From Pseudomonas baltica (GTDB taxonomy: Bacteria; Pseudomonadota; Gammaproteobacteria; Pseudomonadales; Pseudomonadaceae): 64,000 nt of DNA. Position numbers and translations under genes: made by a program. The stretch lies in assembly GCF_031880315.1 (NCBI RefSeq), contig NZ_CP134771.1, positions 2,108,001-2,172,000 on the forward strand, in the 5' to 3' direction. Under the pieces are notes generated by a model that was not told the origin of the DNA, ran no database searches, and saw only the letters and a program-made list of their open reading frames with translations. Below, one piece after another: positions 33,641 through 42,872 of the stretch (position 1 is the first letter of the stretch; every line of letters begins with the position of its first letter).

Positions 33641-34462
33641 ATGCCTTACATCACCACCACCGATGGCACCGCAATCCACTACAAGGACTGGGGCAGCGGT
33701 CGGCCTATCGTGCTCAGTCACGGCTGGCCGTTGAACGCCGACATGTGGGACTACCAGATGCACTTCCTCGCTGCCAACGGCTTTCGCGTGATCGCTCACG
33801 ACCGCCGGGGCTTCGGTCGTTCGAGCCAGCCCTGGAGCGGCTACGATTACGACACCTTCGCCGATGACCTGCAGACCCTGCTGACCCACCTGGACATCAA
33901 GGACGCCGTGCTCGTGGGCTTCTCCATGGGCGGCGGCGAAGTGGCCCGCTACCTGACTCGCCACGGCACCGCTCGCGTGCCCAAAGCCGTGCTGCTGAGC
34001 GCCGTGACGCCGCTGATGATTCGTCGCGACGATCACCCTGAAGGCATTGATCCGGCGGTCTTCGACGGCATCCGCGCCGGGCTGCTCAACGACCGCGCAG
34101 GCTTTCTCGACGCCTTCGGACCGGTGTTCACCGGCAGCGACAAGCCGGGCTCCAAGGTCGGCAAACCTATGCTCGAATGGACCCAGTTCCTGGCCCTGCA
34201 GGCCGGTATCAAGGGCACCTACGACTGCGTCGCGGCCTTCTCCGAAACCGATTTTCGGCCTGACCTCAAGGCCATCGATATCCCCACACTGGTCATCCAT
34301 GGCGACGGCGATGCGGTGGTGGATTTCAACGTCACCGGCAAGGCGGCGGCTGCACTGGTACCCGGCGCCGAACTCAAGGTGTACGCCGGCGCGCCACACG
34401 CCACCTATTTCACCCACAAGGACGAGCTGAACCAGGATCTGCTGGCCTTCGCCAGCAAGTAA
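33641..34462 (+). CDS. alpha/beta hydrolase, non-haem chloroperoxidase-like
   Basis: 273 residues from ATG 33641, AGGAG seven bases upstream. The catalytic triad is visible: nucleophile Ser in [12 protein letters not shown], Asp in the [12 protein letters not shown] segment and His in [12 protein letters not shown]. The length and the [13 protein letters not shown] oxyanion loop match cofactor-free haloperoxidases/esterases. True activity is probably esterase or perhydrolase. Divergent AraC gene is the likely regulator. Confidence 0.88.
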   Translation: MPYITTTDGTAIHYKDWGSGRPIVLSHGWPLNADMWDYQMHFLAANGFRVIAHDRRGFGRSSQPWSGYDYDTFADDLQTLLTHLDIKDAVLVGFSMGGGEVARYLTRHGTARVPKAVLLSAVTPLMIRRDDHPEGIDPAVFDGIRAGLLNDRAGFLDAFGPVFTGSDKPGSKVGKPMLEWTQFLALQAGIKGTYDCVAAFSETDFRPDLKAIDIPTLVIHGDGDAVVDFNVTGKAAAALVPGAELKVYAGAPHATYFTHKDELNQDLLAFASK

Positions 34463-34500
34463 GCGTGCGCGCTGCCGGCAGCCGGTAGCGCTGCGGTAAA

Positions 34501-34582
34501 TTCTTCGCGGACGAGCCTTGCTCGCGCAGCTGTACGACTCACGTCCAGTCGACTCTGTGGGAGCAAAGCTTGCTCGCGAAGA
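34501..34582. repeat. REP pair (inverted)
   Basis: TTCTTCGCGGACGAGCCTTG and, inverted, TGTGGGAGCAAAGCTTGCTC form a REP doublet between the convergent hydrolase and sensor kinase genes. Confidence 0.65.
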
Positions 34583-34612
34583 CGTCAGCCACCCCGCCGC
34601 AAGGCCCCTGCT

Positions 34613-37600
34613 TCAACACGGCAAAGTAAACACGAAAATCGTCTGCCCCTGGCGCCCTTGCAGCATGTGCAACGTGCCGCCCTGCGCGTTCATGATCGAC
34701 CGGCAGATCGCCAGGCCCATGCCCATGCCGCTGCTCTTGGTGGTAAAGAACGCGTTGAAGATCTGCTCCTGGTTCTCCCGGCTGATCCCGGTACCGGTGT
34801 CCTCGATGGTTACCACCAATTGATCCCGGCACGGCAGGCTGGAACCAATGGTCAGCCAGCGCTGCTGCGGCGATACCCCGGCCATGGCATCACAGGCATT
34901 GACGATCAGGTTGTACACCACCTGCTGCATCTGCACGCCATCGGCCATGACCTGGCACTCACCCGCTTCGAGACGCGCCTTGACGGTGATGCCCTGCTGC
35001 TCTATTTCCACGGCGGTGAGCAGCAATACATGGCGGATCACTTCATCGATCGACAGCAACCGCCGGTTGGAGGCTTTCTGCCGCGCCAGCGCCTGCAAGG
35101 CGTGGATGATGTCCGCCGCGCGCTTGCCGTCCTTGGTGATATCGCGCAGCCCCTCAAGGGCTTCCTGGACCTCCGGGTGCGCGCGCTGCAACCAGCGCAC
35201 ACTGGCGCTGGCATTGGACACGATCGACACCAGCGGCTGGTTGATTTCATGAGCGATGGACGCCGCCAGTTCACCCAATACCGTGGAATGGCTGACCTGG
35301 GCCAGCTCGGCCCGAGCCATCTGTAACGAAGCCTCGGTTTCTCGCCGACGGCTGTTTTCTTCCAGCAGCTCACCATACAACCTTGAGGTCTCGAGGGAGA
35401 TCGCCGCCTGCGCCGCCAGCAGCTCTATCATTGCCACTCGCGCATGGGTGAACACCCCTGCCGCCAAGGAATTGTCCAGGTACAGCACGCCAATCACTTC
35501 GCCCTGCTTGAGCAGCGGCAGGCACAGCACCGAGCCACCGCAATGGTCGAGAAAATACGGGTCGGCAGCAAAGCTGTCGTCGCGCTCGGCACGCTCCAGG
35601 GCGACGGTCTGGCCGGTACGCATGACCCGGTAGAGGATCGACAACGGCAGATGCCCCTGCACCGCGCTGCGCTCCAGCATCACCTCGACGCCAGTGCCGG
35701 CACTGCGACCGGTGGCGACGATCCAGGGTTCGCCATCGCGCAACAGCATCAACAGCCCCCGGCGTGCACCAGCGTGCACCAGGGTGTTGGCAACCAGGGT
35801 TTCCACCAGCCGCTCGAACACGATTTCCCGGGACAAGGCCTGCGACGCCTTGGTCACCGAGACCAGATCCAGGTACTGCTGGCCGCGCAGCAGGTCGACG
35901 GAGGCACGGGAGTCCGGGGTGCGACTCTGCAGATACAGATGGGCACTTTCCAGGCGCTTCACCTGACTCGCTGCGCCCCAGCGCTGCCAGTTATCGCGAG
36001 CATTGACTCGGTGAGCCCGCGCCGCCGTGCTCAGGCCCAGCGCGGCATTGCACTGCGCCGCCACTTCATGGGCCAGCGCCTGCAGGTGCACGAAGCCGGC
36101 ACTCGCCGCTTGGGCCACGGCCGACTCCAACAGCCCCAAGGCGCGCAGACCGTCACCCCGCAGACTCGCGACCTGGGCATCGACCAGCAAAAAGCGGGCG
36201 CGAAAACTTTGCGGGTTCAGATGCGACCAACGCCGCAACAGATGCAGGTGCGGGGCGATGGCCTGCAAGGTCGGCTCGATGTCCTCTGCCCCGGCGCACA
36301 GCTGTGCATGGTTGAGCGCGCTGTACAAGGCCAGGTCGGCCAAGGGTACATGGCCCGGTACGCTCCAGCTGCAGCGCTGCGCCTGAGCGAAAAACTCCCG
36401 CGCGGCCAGATGTTCGCCAGCGAAGTACGCGTGCATGCCCTTGACCAGCCAGAGCCAGAAGTGCGCGGGGGTCATGCTGCTGCTATGCACCCGCGCTTCC
36501 AGCGCCACGATCTCGTCCGCCAGCGCGGGCCGCTCAGCATCGGCTATCAGCCCTTCGCGCAACGCTCGCAGCCACCAACCCAGCAGGTCCAACAACAACT
36601 GGCTGTCGCGAAAATCCAGCAGGCCCGCCAGCGCCCGGCCACGTTCGAGCTGCACCTGCACCTGCGCCAGCGGCGCGCCCATGAACAGCTGCGTGGCCGC
36701 CGCCTGATGGCTGGCGTAACAGCCCAGGCCCGGGCGTCCTTGCGCACGGCTGGCATTGAACGCCCGCTCACTGCACTCCAAGGCAAAACTGGGGGTGCGC
36801 AGCCACAGGCTGATGCGCCCCAGCGCCAGGTCGGTGGATGCCTGCGCCGCCGCGTAGGCCGGCTGCCCCGCCAGCCGCGAAGCCAGATCAGTGAAACGCA
36901 GGCCGTCCTCCGGGGCATCGAAGCGCTCGGCCAAGACCACCCCGAACCACGACAGGCCGCGCACACCCGAGGTGCAGACACCGTGGCGCAAGGTCATTTC
37001 GGCCATTCGGCAGCTGAGCAGGAACATCATGTCGCGGTCACTGAACGACACCGGTATCAGCATCGCCGCCATCAGATCGAGCGCGGCTTTGATGAACGCG
37101 TTGTTCAGCGCGAAGTGATCGATGAAAGAGAAAATCGTGCGCTCGCCCTGGGCTTGGCGCAGCTGCTGGTAGGGCCCTTGCAGATCGACCAGCAATTGCT
37201 GCGTCGGGAAGTCGATGCCGAACAGCGTCAAGCCGCCGAGCCCAGTGCGCAGCGCGGCGGCATAATCACCCGCCAGCGACAAGGCCTCGATCTTGAGCAC
37301 GTACAGCGACGACACCTGAGGCAGCGAAGACACTCGCTCCAGCAACTGGTCGATGCAGGCATGGGCGTTGATGTAATCGCAGGTGTGCACCAGGCACTGC
37401 GCATGCAGGTAATCGACGGCGTAGCTCTGCGCAGGGTTGTCGCTCCAGCGCTGAGGGCCGCCCAGCTCCCTGGCCAGACGCAAGTATTGCAACGCGAACG
37501 GCAGCGCGGCGGTTTCCCGGGCGCGCTCGGCGGCGCTCAGCAACGCATCGATGAAATGCGGCTTTTCGTGCTCCATCAACGCGTCATGGGCCGACTGCTG

Positions 37601-39823
37601 GATGTGCAGGGCGATGCGGAACAGATCGCCCTGCACGCGCTGCGCCGGCAGGGTCTTGAGCAGCGAGCGCGCCAGGCGCGTGTGCTCGGCGGCGCGACGT
37701 TCGGGGGCGATCAGTTGGTAGGCGGCTTCGCGCACCCGGTCGTGGCTGAAGGTCAAGCCCTGGCGATCCTCGATCAACAGCCCGGCTTCGACGGCCGGGG
37801 CCAGTAACCGCTGGATCTTGCTCAGGCTCAATGCGCTGATACGCGCAATATCACTGCTGTCGGCGCGATTGCCGACCATCGCCAACAGGCCCAGCAGATA
37901 CTGGGTACGGCGCGGGAAACGAGCGATACGAGCGACCATCAGATCGACGACATTGTCGGCCACCGGGAAACCCGCAAGGCCGTCTGTGTCCCACAGCCAG
38001 CCTTCGCCGACAGGATCGGGCCAGAGCAGTTTTTCTTCGAGCAAGGTGCGCAACAACTGGTGAACGAAGAACGGGTTACCGGCGCTCTTGTCGTGAATGA
38101 TGACGCTCAAGGGCGCCAGTTGCGGGGCATTCCAGCCCAGCAAGGCGCAGACCATGTCATGCAGGGCCGCCGGGCTCAGGGGATTGAGCTGCAATTCGGT
38201 GAGGTGCGCCGGCCGGGCCCTGGCGGATTCGACAAAACCGTAGAACGCCTGGGTCGGCTCACTGCAGACTTCGCGGCAGGCGGCGATCAGCAGCAAGTGC
38301 GGGAGCGGCGCCTCGATCAACGAACGCATGAAGCTCAGAGTGTCATGATCGAGCCATTGCACGTCGTCGAAAAACAGCACCAATGGCGTGTCGGCACGAG
38401 CGAAGGCGCCCATGAAGGTACGCAGTACGTCATTGAAACGGTGACGGGCACCATGTGCGGCGGCATCAGTGAGTGGCGACAAGGGGCCGGTGATCAGTTC
38501 CAGCTCCGGCACCAGCGGCGCTACCAGCGCCCCATCGGCGCCCAGCGCCTCGCGCAAGCGCGTCCCCCATTGATCGAGCACCAACGGCGGTTCGCCCAGT
38601 ATCCGCAAGGCCAGCGACCGCAGCGCCAAGGACAGGGAAGCATAGGGTGTGGTCTTGCTGGACTGGTCGAATTTGCCGGTCGCGAACAGTACGCGGCCGA
38701 TGATCAGGTCCTGATGCAGTTGCCGCACCAAGGCACTTTTACCGGTGCCGGTCTGACCGCTGAGCAGAACCATCTCGCCCTGCCCGCTGGCGATGCAACG
38801 GGCCAACGCCCCATGCAACTGCGCCAGTTCGCGCTCGCGCCCCACCAGCACCGCCACCGGCAGGTCCAGCCCGCGGGGGCCCTTGCCACCGGGCTCGAAG
38901 CGGCGGATATGCTGAAACTCGCTCCACTGCACCAGGCACAAGCGCAGGTCGTCCGCCAGGTCACCGGCGCAGGCGTAGCGAGCGGCCGGTTCCTTGGCCA
39001 GCAGCTTGAGTACCACACGCCGCAACGGTGGCGGCACGCTCGCGCGCCATTGTTCGATGGGCGGCGGTGGCTGGGTCAGATGCTGATGCAGCGACTCCAC
39101 CGGGTCGTTGCCTTCGAAGGGCAGACGGCCGGTCAGCAACTCGTAGAAACTCACCCCCAGGGCGTACAGATCACTGCGCTCATCGGCTTGATGCTGCAGG
39201 CGCCCGGCCTGCTCGGGGGGCATATAGGCGAAGCTGCCCGAGATGGCCTCCCCGGTATCGACATGGGCGGCATGCCGGTAGCGACTGAGCGCGAACGCAG
39301 TGAGGCGGACCACGCCGTCGCTGCCCTCGATCAGGTTGCACGGCTTGATGTCGTGGTGCAGCAGACCGGCGGCATGGGCGTTGGCCACGGCTTGCGCGGC
39401 ACCAATGGCCAGACGCAGGAACCGCGTGATCGACAGTCGCTCGCCAAGCACCTCGTGCAGGCTCGAACCGGCGGTTTCATCGAGCACCATGAACGGGCCG
39501 TCGACGGTGCTGATGAGCGCAACCGGAATGATCGCCCACGCCGGATCCAGATACTGGCGAAAGCCGTACTCGTGCTGGATACGCCGGAATACCTGCTCGG
39601 ATGGCGCGGCGACGGGCCGCACGATCAGCCAGTCGCGCACCGAAATGGGCGACCGCACACGGTAGCGCGCGACCTCACCGTCCACCAGCAGCAAGGTCCA
39701 CGACAGGTGTTGCAGCCACTGGTCGTTGAAGCCGCCGACATCACGCCGAATCGAGGCCAGGCTGGCCACGTGCGCCGCCTCAGTGCCGGGGGTTGATGAA
39801 GGGGGGGCCGAGGGTATGGTCAC
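34613..39823 (-). CDS. multidomain sensor: Ser/Thr kinase-like, ATPase, GAF, histidine kinase
   Basis: 1736 residues. Order: Ser/Thr kinase-like domain (about 45-295), AAA/NACHT-like ATPase with Walker A GQTGTGKS (356-363) and Walker B LVLFFDDVQW, long helical TPR-like region, GAF domain near 1340-1490, and histidine kinase with HEINQPL (His1525), NLIVNACDA, DTGTGI and GMGMGL. The kinase-like domain keeps HHDIKPCN (156-163), but the DFG motif reads TAF (175-177) and the beta-3 Lys position is Arg69, so it may be a pseudokinase. The start is GTG at 39823, directly after the stop of the receiver gene. It would phosphorylate the receivers upstream in the operon. Input signal unknown. Confidence 0.88.
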   Translation of the reverse strand: MTIPSAPPSSTPGTEAAHVASLASIRRDVGGFNDQWLQHLSWTLLLVDGEVARYRVRSPISVRDWLIVRPVAAPSEQVFRRIQHEYGFRQYLDPAWAIIPVALISTVDGPFMVLDETAGSSLHEVLGERLSITRFLRLAIGAAQAVANAHAAGLLHHDIKPCNLIEGSDGVVRLTAFALSRYRHAAHVDTGEAISGSFAYMPPEQAGRLQHQADERSDLYALGVSFYELLTGRLPFEGNDPVESLHQHLTQPPPPIEQWRASVPPPLRRVVLKLLAKEPAARYACAGDLADDLRLCLVQWSEFQHIRRFEPGGKGPRGLDLPVAVLVGRERELAQLHGALARCIASGQGEMVLLSGQTGTGKSALVRQLHQDLIIGRVLFATGKFDQSSKTTPYASLSLALRSLALRILGEPPLVLDQWGTRLREALGADGALVAPLVPELELITGPLSPLTDAAAHGARHRFNDVLRTFMGAFARADTPLVLFFDDVQWLDHDTLSFMRSLIEAPLPHLLLIAACREVCSEPTQAFYGFVESARARPAHLTELQLNPLSPAALHDMVCALLGWNAPQLAPLSVIIHDKSAGNPFFVHQLLRTLLEEKLLWPDPVGEGWLWDTDGLAGFPVADNVVDLMVARIARFPRRTQYLLGLLAMVGNRADSSDIARISALSLSKIQRLLAPAVEAGLLIEDRQGLTFSHDRVREAAYQLIAPERRAAEHTRLARSLLKTLPAQRVQGDLFRIALHIQQSAHDALMEHEKPHFIDALLSAAERARETAALPFALQYLRLARELGGPQRWSDNPAQSYAVDYLHAQCLVHTCDYINAHACIDQLLERVSSLPQVSSLYVLKIEALSLAGDYAAALRTGLGGLTLFGIDFPTQQLLVDLQGPYQQLRQAQGERTIFSFIDHFALNNAFIKAALDLMAAMLIPVSFSDRDMMFLLSCRMAEMTLRHGVCTSGVRGLSWFGVVLAERFDAPEDGLRFTDLASRLAGQPAYAAAQASTDLALGRISLWLRTPSFALECSERAFNASRAQGRPGLGCYASHQAAATQLFMGAPLAQVQVQLERGRALAGLLDFRDSQLLLDLLGWWLRALREGLIADAERPALADEIVALEARVHSSSMTPAHFWLWLVKGMHAYFAGEHLAAREFFAQAQRCSWSVPGHVPLADLALYSALNHAQLCAGAEDIEPTLQAIAPHLHLLRRWSHLNPQSFRARFLLVDAQVASLRGDGLRALGLLESAVAQAASAGFVHLQALAHEVAAQCNAALGLSTAARAHRVNARDNWQRWGAASQVKRLESAHLYLQSRTPDSRASVDLLRGQQYLDLVSVTKASQALSREIVFERLVETLVANTLVHAGARRGLLMLLRDGEPWIVATGRSAGTGVEVMLERSAVQGHLPLSILYRVMRTGQTVALERAERDDSFAADPYFLDHCGGSVLCLPLLKQGEVIGVLYLDNSLAAGVFTHARVAMIELLAAQAAISLETSRLYGELLEENSRRRETEASLQMARAELAQVSHSTVLGELAASIAHEINQPLVSIVSNASASVRWLQRAHPEVQEALEGLRDITKDGKRAADIIHALQALARQKASNRRLLSIDEVIRHVLLLTAVEIEQQGITVKARLEAGECQVMADGVQMQQVVYNLIVNACDAMAGVSPQQRWLTIGSSLPCRDQLVVTIEDTGTGISRENQEQIFNAFFTTKSSGMGMGLAICRSIMNAQGGTLHMLQGRQGQTIFVFTLPC

Positions 39824-40186
39824 TCAGCCAGCCTCGACCAGTCGCGCAATGGCCGTCAGCAGGACGTCTTCGGAAAAGGGCTTGCGCAAGAAACACGCGG
39901 CACCGCCTTGCAACGCGGCGTCGATGGACTCTTCATCGTTGTGTGCCGACATGCAGATCACCCCGAGACGCTTGCCCGCCGCCTGCAGGCAGCGTTGCAC
40001 CTCGAGCCCCTGCATGCCTTGCATGCGCAAGTCGAGCAGCACGCAGGCCGAGTCGTCGGCCGCCGTGGAGGCCAGGAAAGCTTCACCGGAGGCGAAGGAC
40101 AGCGTCGCGAAGCCCGCCGACTTGAGCAGGTTGGCCAGGCTTTTGCGCACCGAGGCGTCATCATCGACGATACAGATTTGGATCAT
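39824..40186 (-). CDS. stand-alone response-regulator receiver
   Basis: 120 residues from ATG 40186: only a receiver domain. The acid pocket is IVDDD (residues 7-9), the phospho-accepting Asp is in VLLDLRMQG and the Lys is in FLRKPFSED. There is no output domain, so it likely acts as a phosphate shuttle or sink between the large sensor kinase, whose GTG start follows its TGA directly, and the fused regulator upstream. Confidence 0.85.
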   Translation of the reverse strand: MIQICIVDDDASVRKSLANLLKSAGFATLSFASGEAFLASTAADDSACVLLDLRMQGMQGLEVQRCLQAAGKRLGVICMSAHNDEESIDAALQGGAACFLRKPFSEDVLLTAIARLVEAG

Positions 40187-40250
40187 AAGGGCATCTTCAC
40201 GGCAGCCAAGGTGATCGCGCGCTGATGGGGGCCGCCGCACAACCTGGGCA

Positions 40251-41408
40251 TCAGATGACATTGGGCCGCTGCAGGGCGGCGTTGAAACCGATCAACTCAC
40301 ACATCTGCACCAGCTCGATGAGCGTGGCAGCGTGCATTTTGGTCATGATGTGTTTCTTGTGAACCTTGGTGGTAACCTCCCGCGTGCCCAACTCATGGGC
40401 GATCTGCTTGTTGATGCGCCCGGTGATCAGCAGCGCCAGCACTTGCCGCTCGCGCGGGGTAAGCGTTTCGAAGCGCCGGCGGATCTCTCGGGTCCGGGTG
40501 GTCAGCGCATAGGTCCGGCGCGCGTAGGCCAGGGCGTTGTCGACAGCTTCGAGCAATTGCCCCTCATCGAAAGGCTTGGTGAGAAATTCCTGCGCACCGG
40601 CCTTGATGGCCTTGACCGACATGGGGATGGTGCCGTAACCGGTCATGAAGATGATCGGCATCTCGCAGCCGCGTCGACGCAACTCCTGCTGCAGATCGAA
40701 ACCACTGCCGGCCTGCAGGTTGACGTCGAGCACCAGGCACGCCAACTGCTCGGCGTAGGGCTCCTGAAGAAAATCCTCGGCGCAGGCGAAGGCTTTCGAC
40801 GCGACACCCGCCGAACGCAACAAGCGCGCCAGCGCCGAGCGCACCGAGCTTTCATCGTCGACTATATAGACCACCGCATCCATGCTGTTCAAAGGAGTGT
40901 TCACTGTGACTCCCGAGCCCTGCCACCAGGGTCCGGCGGGCTCTTCTGCGGCAGGGAGTGGCACCACGCTGGGCTGGCCACGGCTTTCGTCGAGCATGTC
41001 CTGCAGCCCCAGACGCTCGAGCAGGGCAATCAACAAGTGATCGCGCCCGGTAGGCTCGGTCGTCGGCAGCGCCGCATCGATGGGCGGGCGATCCAGCGCT
41101 GCTGGCGCTGAATCGTGTTCGTCGTCGAGCAGCAACCGATAGCCGCGACCGGGGACGGTCTTGATCAGATCCCGACCGCCCCCCAGCACTTTGCGCAACA
41201 TCGAAATGTGCACCTGCAGGTTGTTTTCCTCGACCACCGAGTGCGGCCAAACCCTTGCCAACAGTTCATCCTTGGTGACCAACTGCCCTCTGGCATTGAT
41301 CAGCAACTCAAGAATATCGAAGGCGCGGCTGCCCAGTTTGATCGGCTGGGAACCGGCGAACAGCTCGCGCCGTTCCAGTGACACGGTCACCTGTGCGATG
41401 CGGATCAT
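40251..41408 (-). CDS. fused regulator: OmpR-type winged helix, receiver, LuxR HTH
   Basis: 385 residues. Residues 1-95 are an OmpR/CadC-type winged-helix DNA-binding domain (SRAFDILELLINARGQLVTK, then TVPGRGYRL). A Pro/Ala-rich linker spans 96-175, and 177-297 is a receiver (Asp184/185, Asp228 in LVLDVN, Lys278 in LTKPF). Residues 313-375 are a LuxR/FixJ HTH (LTPRERQVLALLITGRINKQIAHELGT). Two DNA-binding domains around one receiver are unusual. The frame is continuous, and the internal ATG before the receiver (40883) has no ribosome binding site. First gene of the signalling operon. Confidence 0.87.
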   Translation of the reverse strand: MIRIAQVTVSLERRELFAGSQPIKLGSRAFDILELLINARGQLVTKDELLARVWPHSVVEENNLQVHISMLRKVLGGGRDLIKTVPGRGYRLLLDDEHDSAPAALDRPPIDAALPTTEPTGRDHLLIALLERLGLQDMLDESRGQPSVVPLPAAEEPAGPWWQGSGVTVNTPLNSMDAVVYIVDDESSVRSALARLLRSAGVASKAFACAEDFLQEPYAEQLACLVLDVNLQAGSGFDLQQELRRRGCEMPIIFMTGYGTIPMSVKAIKAGAQEFLTKPFDEGQLLEAVDNALAYARRTYALTTRTREIRRRFETLTPRERQVLALLITGRINKQIAHELGTREVTTKVHKKHIMTKMHAATLIELVQMCELIGFNAALQRPNVI

Positions 41409-41692
41409 TGGGCATCTCGCAAATAAAGAGGGGGTGATAACGGCCTGCCCCGCGCCGACAACATCAATTGAATGGCAGGTTAGAGCGCCCGACGCACGGC
41501 CGCAATTATCCCTGTAGATACCTCACGCAGACAGAATAAATGACTGTCAACCCTATAGAGACAGTGATACCTGTTTCAGCGCCTTATTAGTAACCCACAA
41601 AAGCATTAATCTTCTTCCAACGCGACGCAAACCTCTTGCCGTCGAACCGGCGAAACGCCTCGGCCGCTCGCCCACCCACTCTGGAGACGATC

Positions 41693-42415
41693 ATGCTGAC
41701 CCTTCGTAAAGCTTCTGAACGCGGCCTTGCCAACCACGGCTGGTTGAAATCCTTCCACACCTTTTCCTTCGGGCATTACCGCAATCCCCGCGAGCAGGGG
41801 TTTTCCGACCTGCTGGTGATCAACGATGACCGGGTCATCGCCGGCAAAGGCTTCGGCCAGCATCCGCACCGCGACATGGAAATCTTTTCCTATGTGCTGG
41901 AAGGCGCTCTGGAACACAAGGACACCCTGGGTACCGGCTCGGTGATCCGCCCTGGTGACGTGCAACTGATGAGTGCAGGCTCCGGCGTGGCACACAGCGA
42001 GTACAACCATTCGCAGACCGAAGGGGTGCACTTCCTGCAAATCTGGATCGTGCCCGACGAAGCCGGTGCCGAACCGCGCTATCAGCAGGAGCATTTCAGC
42101 GCCGAGCAGAAACGCGGTCGCCTGCAGTTGATCATTTCACCGGACGGCGCCGATGGCTCGCTGACCGTTCGTCAGCAAGCTCGCGTCTATGCAGGGCTGT
42201 TCAATGGTGAAGAGCAGGCCACGCTCAACCTCGATCCGGGTCGCTATGCCTACGTGCATGTCGCCTGCGGTAGTGTCGAGCTCAACGGTGAACGGCTCAA
42301 CGAGGGCGACGGCGTGAGAGTCCGCGAAGAAACCGCGCTGCACCTGGCCCGCGGTATCGATGCCGAGGTGCTGGTGTTCGATCTGCGCCCGCAGGAACTG
42401 CCACGTATGCCGTAG
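41693..42415 (+). CDS. pirin family protein
   Basis: 240-residue bicupin. The iron-binding set is visible as FGQHPHRDMEIFSYVLEG (two His), then SGVAHSEYNHS with further His and Glu. Bacterial pirins are quercetinase-like or modulate central metabolism. ATG 41693 with TGGAGA upstream. Divergent from the signalling operon across a 284-bp gap; ended by the hairpin at 42434. Confidence 0.9.
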   Translation: MLTLRKASERGLANHGWLKSFHTFSFGHYRNPREQGFSDLLVINDDRVIAGKGFGQHPHRDMEIFSYVLEGALEHKDTLGTGSVIRPGDVQLMSAGSGVAHSEYNHSQTEGVHFLQIWIVPDEAGAEPRYQQEHFSAEQKRGRLQLIISPDGADGSLTVRQQARVYAGLFNGEEQATLNLDPGRYAYVHVACGSVELNGERLNEGDGVRVREETALHLARGIDAEVLVFDLRPQELPRMP

Positions 42416-42433
42416 TTGCCGAAGCAGCGATTG

Positions 42434-42463
42434 AAGTCCATCGGGTAAACCGATGGACTTTTT
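42434..42463 (+). terminator. intrinsic terminator after pirin gene
   Basis: AAGTCCATCGG and CCGATGGACTT form an 11-bp stem with a 5-base loop followed by TTTTT. Confidence 0.85.
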
Positions 42464-42547
42464 GGGCTTTACGAAATAAATAGAACTCTGCAGTAATTGG
42501 CCAGTCCTCTGTGATGAGTTCTTTTAGATGCCCAAGAGATGCACGCC

Positions 42548-42769
42548 ATGACGGAAAAACAGATAGTTCCGGCGGTTCTGGACAAGCTTTACGAAAATCA
42601 GGTCGCCCTGGCGGCAGCCATCGAAGAGCTGGCACTGTGGGTCGAGGTCCGCGGCGACGATGTTGCTGTGGCCGACAATGTACGCGGCGCCCTGGAGACA
42701 CTGGATCGCAACGCCGAGCAGATCGGCAAGATGATCCATCAGCTCAAGGAACTGCCGATTACATCGTGA
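42548..42769 (+). CDS. small helical hypothetical protein, 73 aa
   Basis: ATG 42548 is better placed than ATG 42539 because GAGA lies nine bases before it. All-helical and acidic, with heptad-like spacing of Leu and Ile (ETLDRNAEQIGKMIHQLKEL), so it may form a coiled coil. Family not recognised. Confidence 0.6.
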   Translation: MTEKQIVPAVLDKLYENQVALAAAIEELALWVEVRGDDVAVADNVRGALETLDRNAEQIGKMIHQLKELPITS

Positions 42770-42872
42770 CCCTCGCGCGGTTGCTCAAGCGTTGTCTTGA
42801 ACAGTCCCCGTGCGCACTGGCGCCCATGTTAAAGTCGCGCCTCGCCCATCGCCGAGCCCGACGAACGTTCCC

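Noticed and set aside
35444..37807. 787-codon plus-strand open frame
   Set aside because: Antisense to the large sensor; Gln/Arg-rich translation with no domain.
38060..39796. 578-codon plus-strand open frame
   Set aside because: Antisense to the ATPase and kinase domains of the sensor; no recognisable motifs.
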